Shown: positions 6,522-6,821 of the stretch, piece by piece
How the letters are laid out: the number at the start of each line of letters is the position of its first letter
Numbering within the stretch: position 1 is the first letter of the stretch
NCBI GenBank assembly: GCA_018822835.1
Contig: JAHJJO010000096.1
Location: forward strand, 1 to 6,821
DNA: 6,821 nucleotides
Reading direction: 5' to 3'
DNA from: Patescibacteria group bacterium
Lineage (GTDB): Bacteria > Patescibacteriota > Patescibacteriia > Patescibacteriales > JAHJJO01
Program-made: the position numbers and the translations under genes
The notes under the pieces: generated by a model
The model's database searches: none
What the model saw: the letters and a program-made list of their open reading frames with translations, nothing else
Told to the model about the DNA's origin: nothing

Positions 6522-6821
6522 ATGAAAACATTAGATCAAACAATTATTGATAATAGTCAAAAGAGCGTAGATCAAAACTTACAAGGTGATACAGAATTGA
6601 CGAATTTAACAGGAGGAGAAGAAAAAACAGAGGAAACAATCGGTGAAGAGATGGAAAATAAACAAGACCATGATCAAAAATCAGAGAGGGCTGACGCGCA
6701 AAAAAATATAGAAAAGATTTTTAATGACGATTTTGGAATTACAGCAGAGGAATTGAAAAAAGTATCTGGTTTTAAAGAGTTGTCTGATGGGCAGCAAAAA
6801 TTAGTGATAGAAAATTTAAGA
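6522..6821 (+). CDS. Hypothetical protein, N-terminal 100 residues (runs off the window)
   Basis: An ATG at 6522 opens a frame that stays open for exactly 100 codons to the end of the window, so this is a partial gene. The first 60 residues are polar and acidic (many E, D, Q, N, T) and look disordered. From about residue 61 the sequence becomes more structured: KNIEKIFNDDFGITAEELKK, then SGFKELSDGQQKLVIENLR. No signal peptide, membrane segment or cysteine is visible. It starts 6 bases after the stop of the 582-residue protein and shares its charged composition, so the two are probably co-transcribed and may work together. The LSxGQQxLVxENL stretch looks like a conserved block, reminiscent of large hypothetical proteins in Patescibacteria, but I cannot name a family. 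An AGGAGG at 6611-6616 lies inside the frame and does not precede a suitable start. Confidence 0.8.
   Translation, partial: MKTLDQTIIDNSQKSVDQNLQGDTELTNLTGGEEKTEETIGEEMENKQDHDQKSERADAQKNIEKIFNDDFGITAEELKKVSGFKELSDGQQKLVIENLR

Overview
The window is AT-rich (A-rich coding strand, roughly 30% GC by eye) and every gene lies on the + strand. All six complete genes end in TAA, none contains an in-frame TGA, and none of the seven start codons has a Shine-Dalgarno sequence. Together with a short SMC protein, tandem ATTGAAA repeats, small toxin-antitoxin-type genes and very charged proteins of unknown function, this suggests a small-genome uncultured bacterium of the Patescibacteria/CPR type. That placement is an inference from style; there is no marker gene here that would settle it.

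Layout: (1) bases 1-79 are an upstream region dominated by a 7-bp tandem repeat. (2) Bases 80-2791 encode a chromosome-organising SMC ATPase. Both ATPase head halves are intact, but no recognisable hinge domain is present, and the gene carries a perfect 27-bp inverted repeat in its coding sequence. (3) Bases 2840-4700 hold four closely packed small genes. They are a single-chain fusion of a MntA-like nucleotidyltransferase with a HepT-like HEPN domain, a HicB-like antitoxin with no HicA beside it, a stand-alone minimal nucleotidyltransferase, and a stand-alone HEPN protein. They look like one operon-like toxin-antitoxin or defence cluster with two different MNT/HEPN modules. (4) Bases 4767-6515 encode a 582-residue, cysteine-free, highly charged protein that I do not recognise. 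It contains a 32-residue internal repeat. (5) From 6522 to the window end runs the acidic N-terminal part of another unrecognised protein, 6 nt behind the previous gene and probably co-transcribed with it.

How the genes may work together: SMC is housekeeping. In the characterised type VII MntA/HepT system, the nucleotidyltransferase adds AMP to a tyrosine in the HEPN RNase and silences it. In the fusion protein here the full catalytic motif (GSX10DXD) and the full target motif (RX4HXY) sit in one chain, so regulation could be in cis. The second, split pair keeps the nucleotidyltransferase motif, but its HEPN partner has no RX4-6H motif. The orphan HicB lies between the two modules. The two large downstream genes show no sequence link to this cluster. 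I see no RNA gene, CRISPR array, insertion sequence or convincing terminator. No gene-free stretch exceeds 80 bases.
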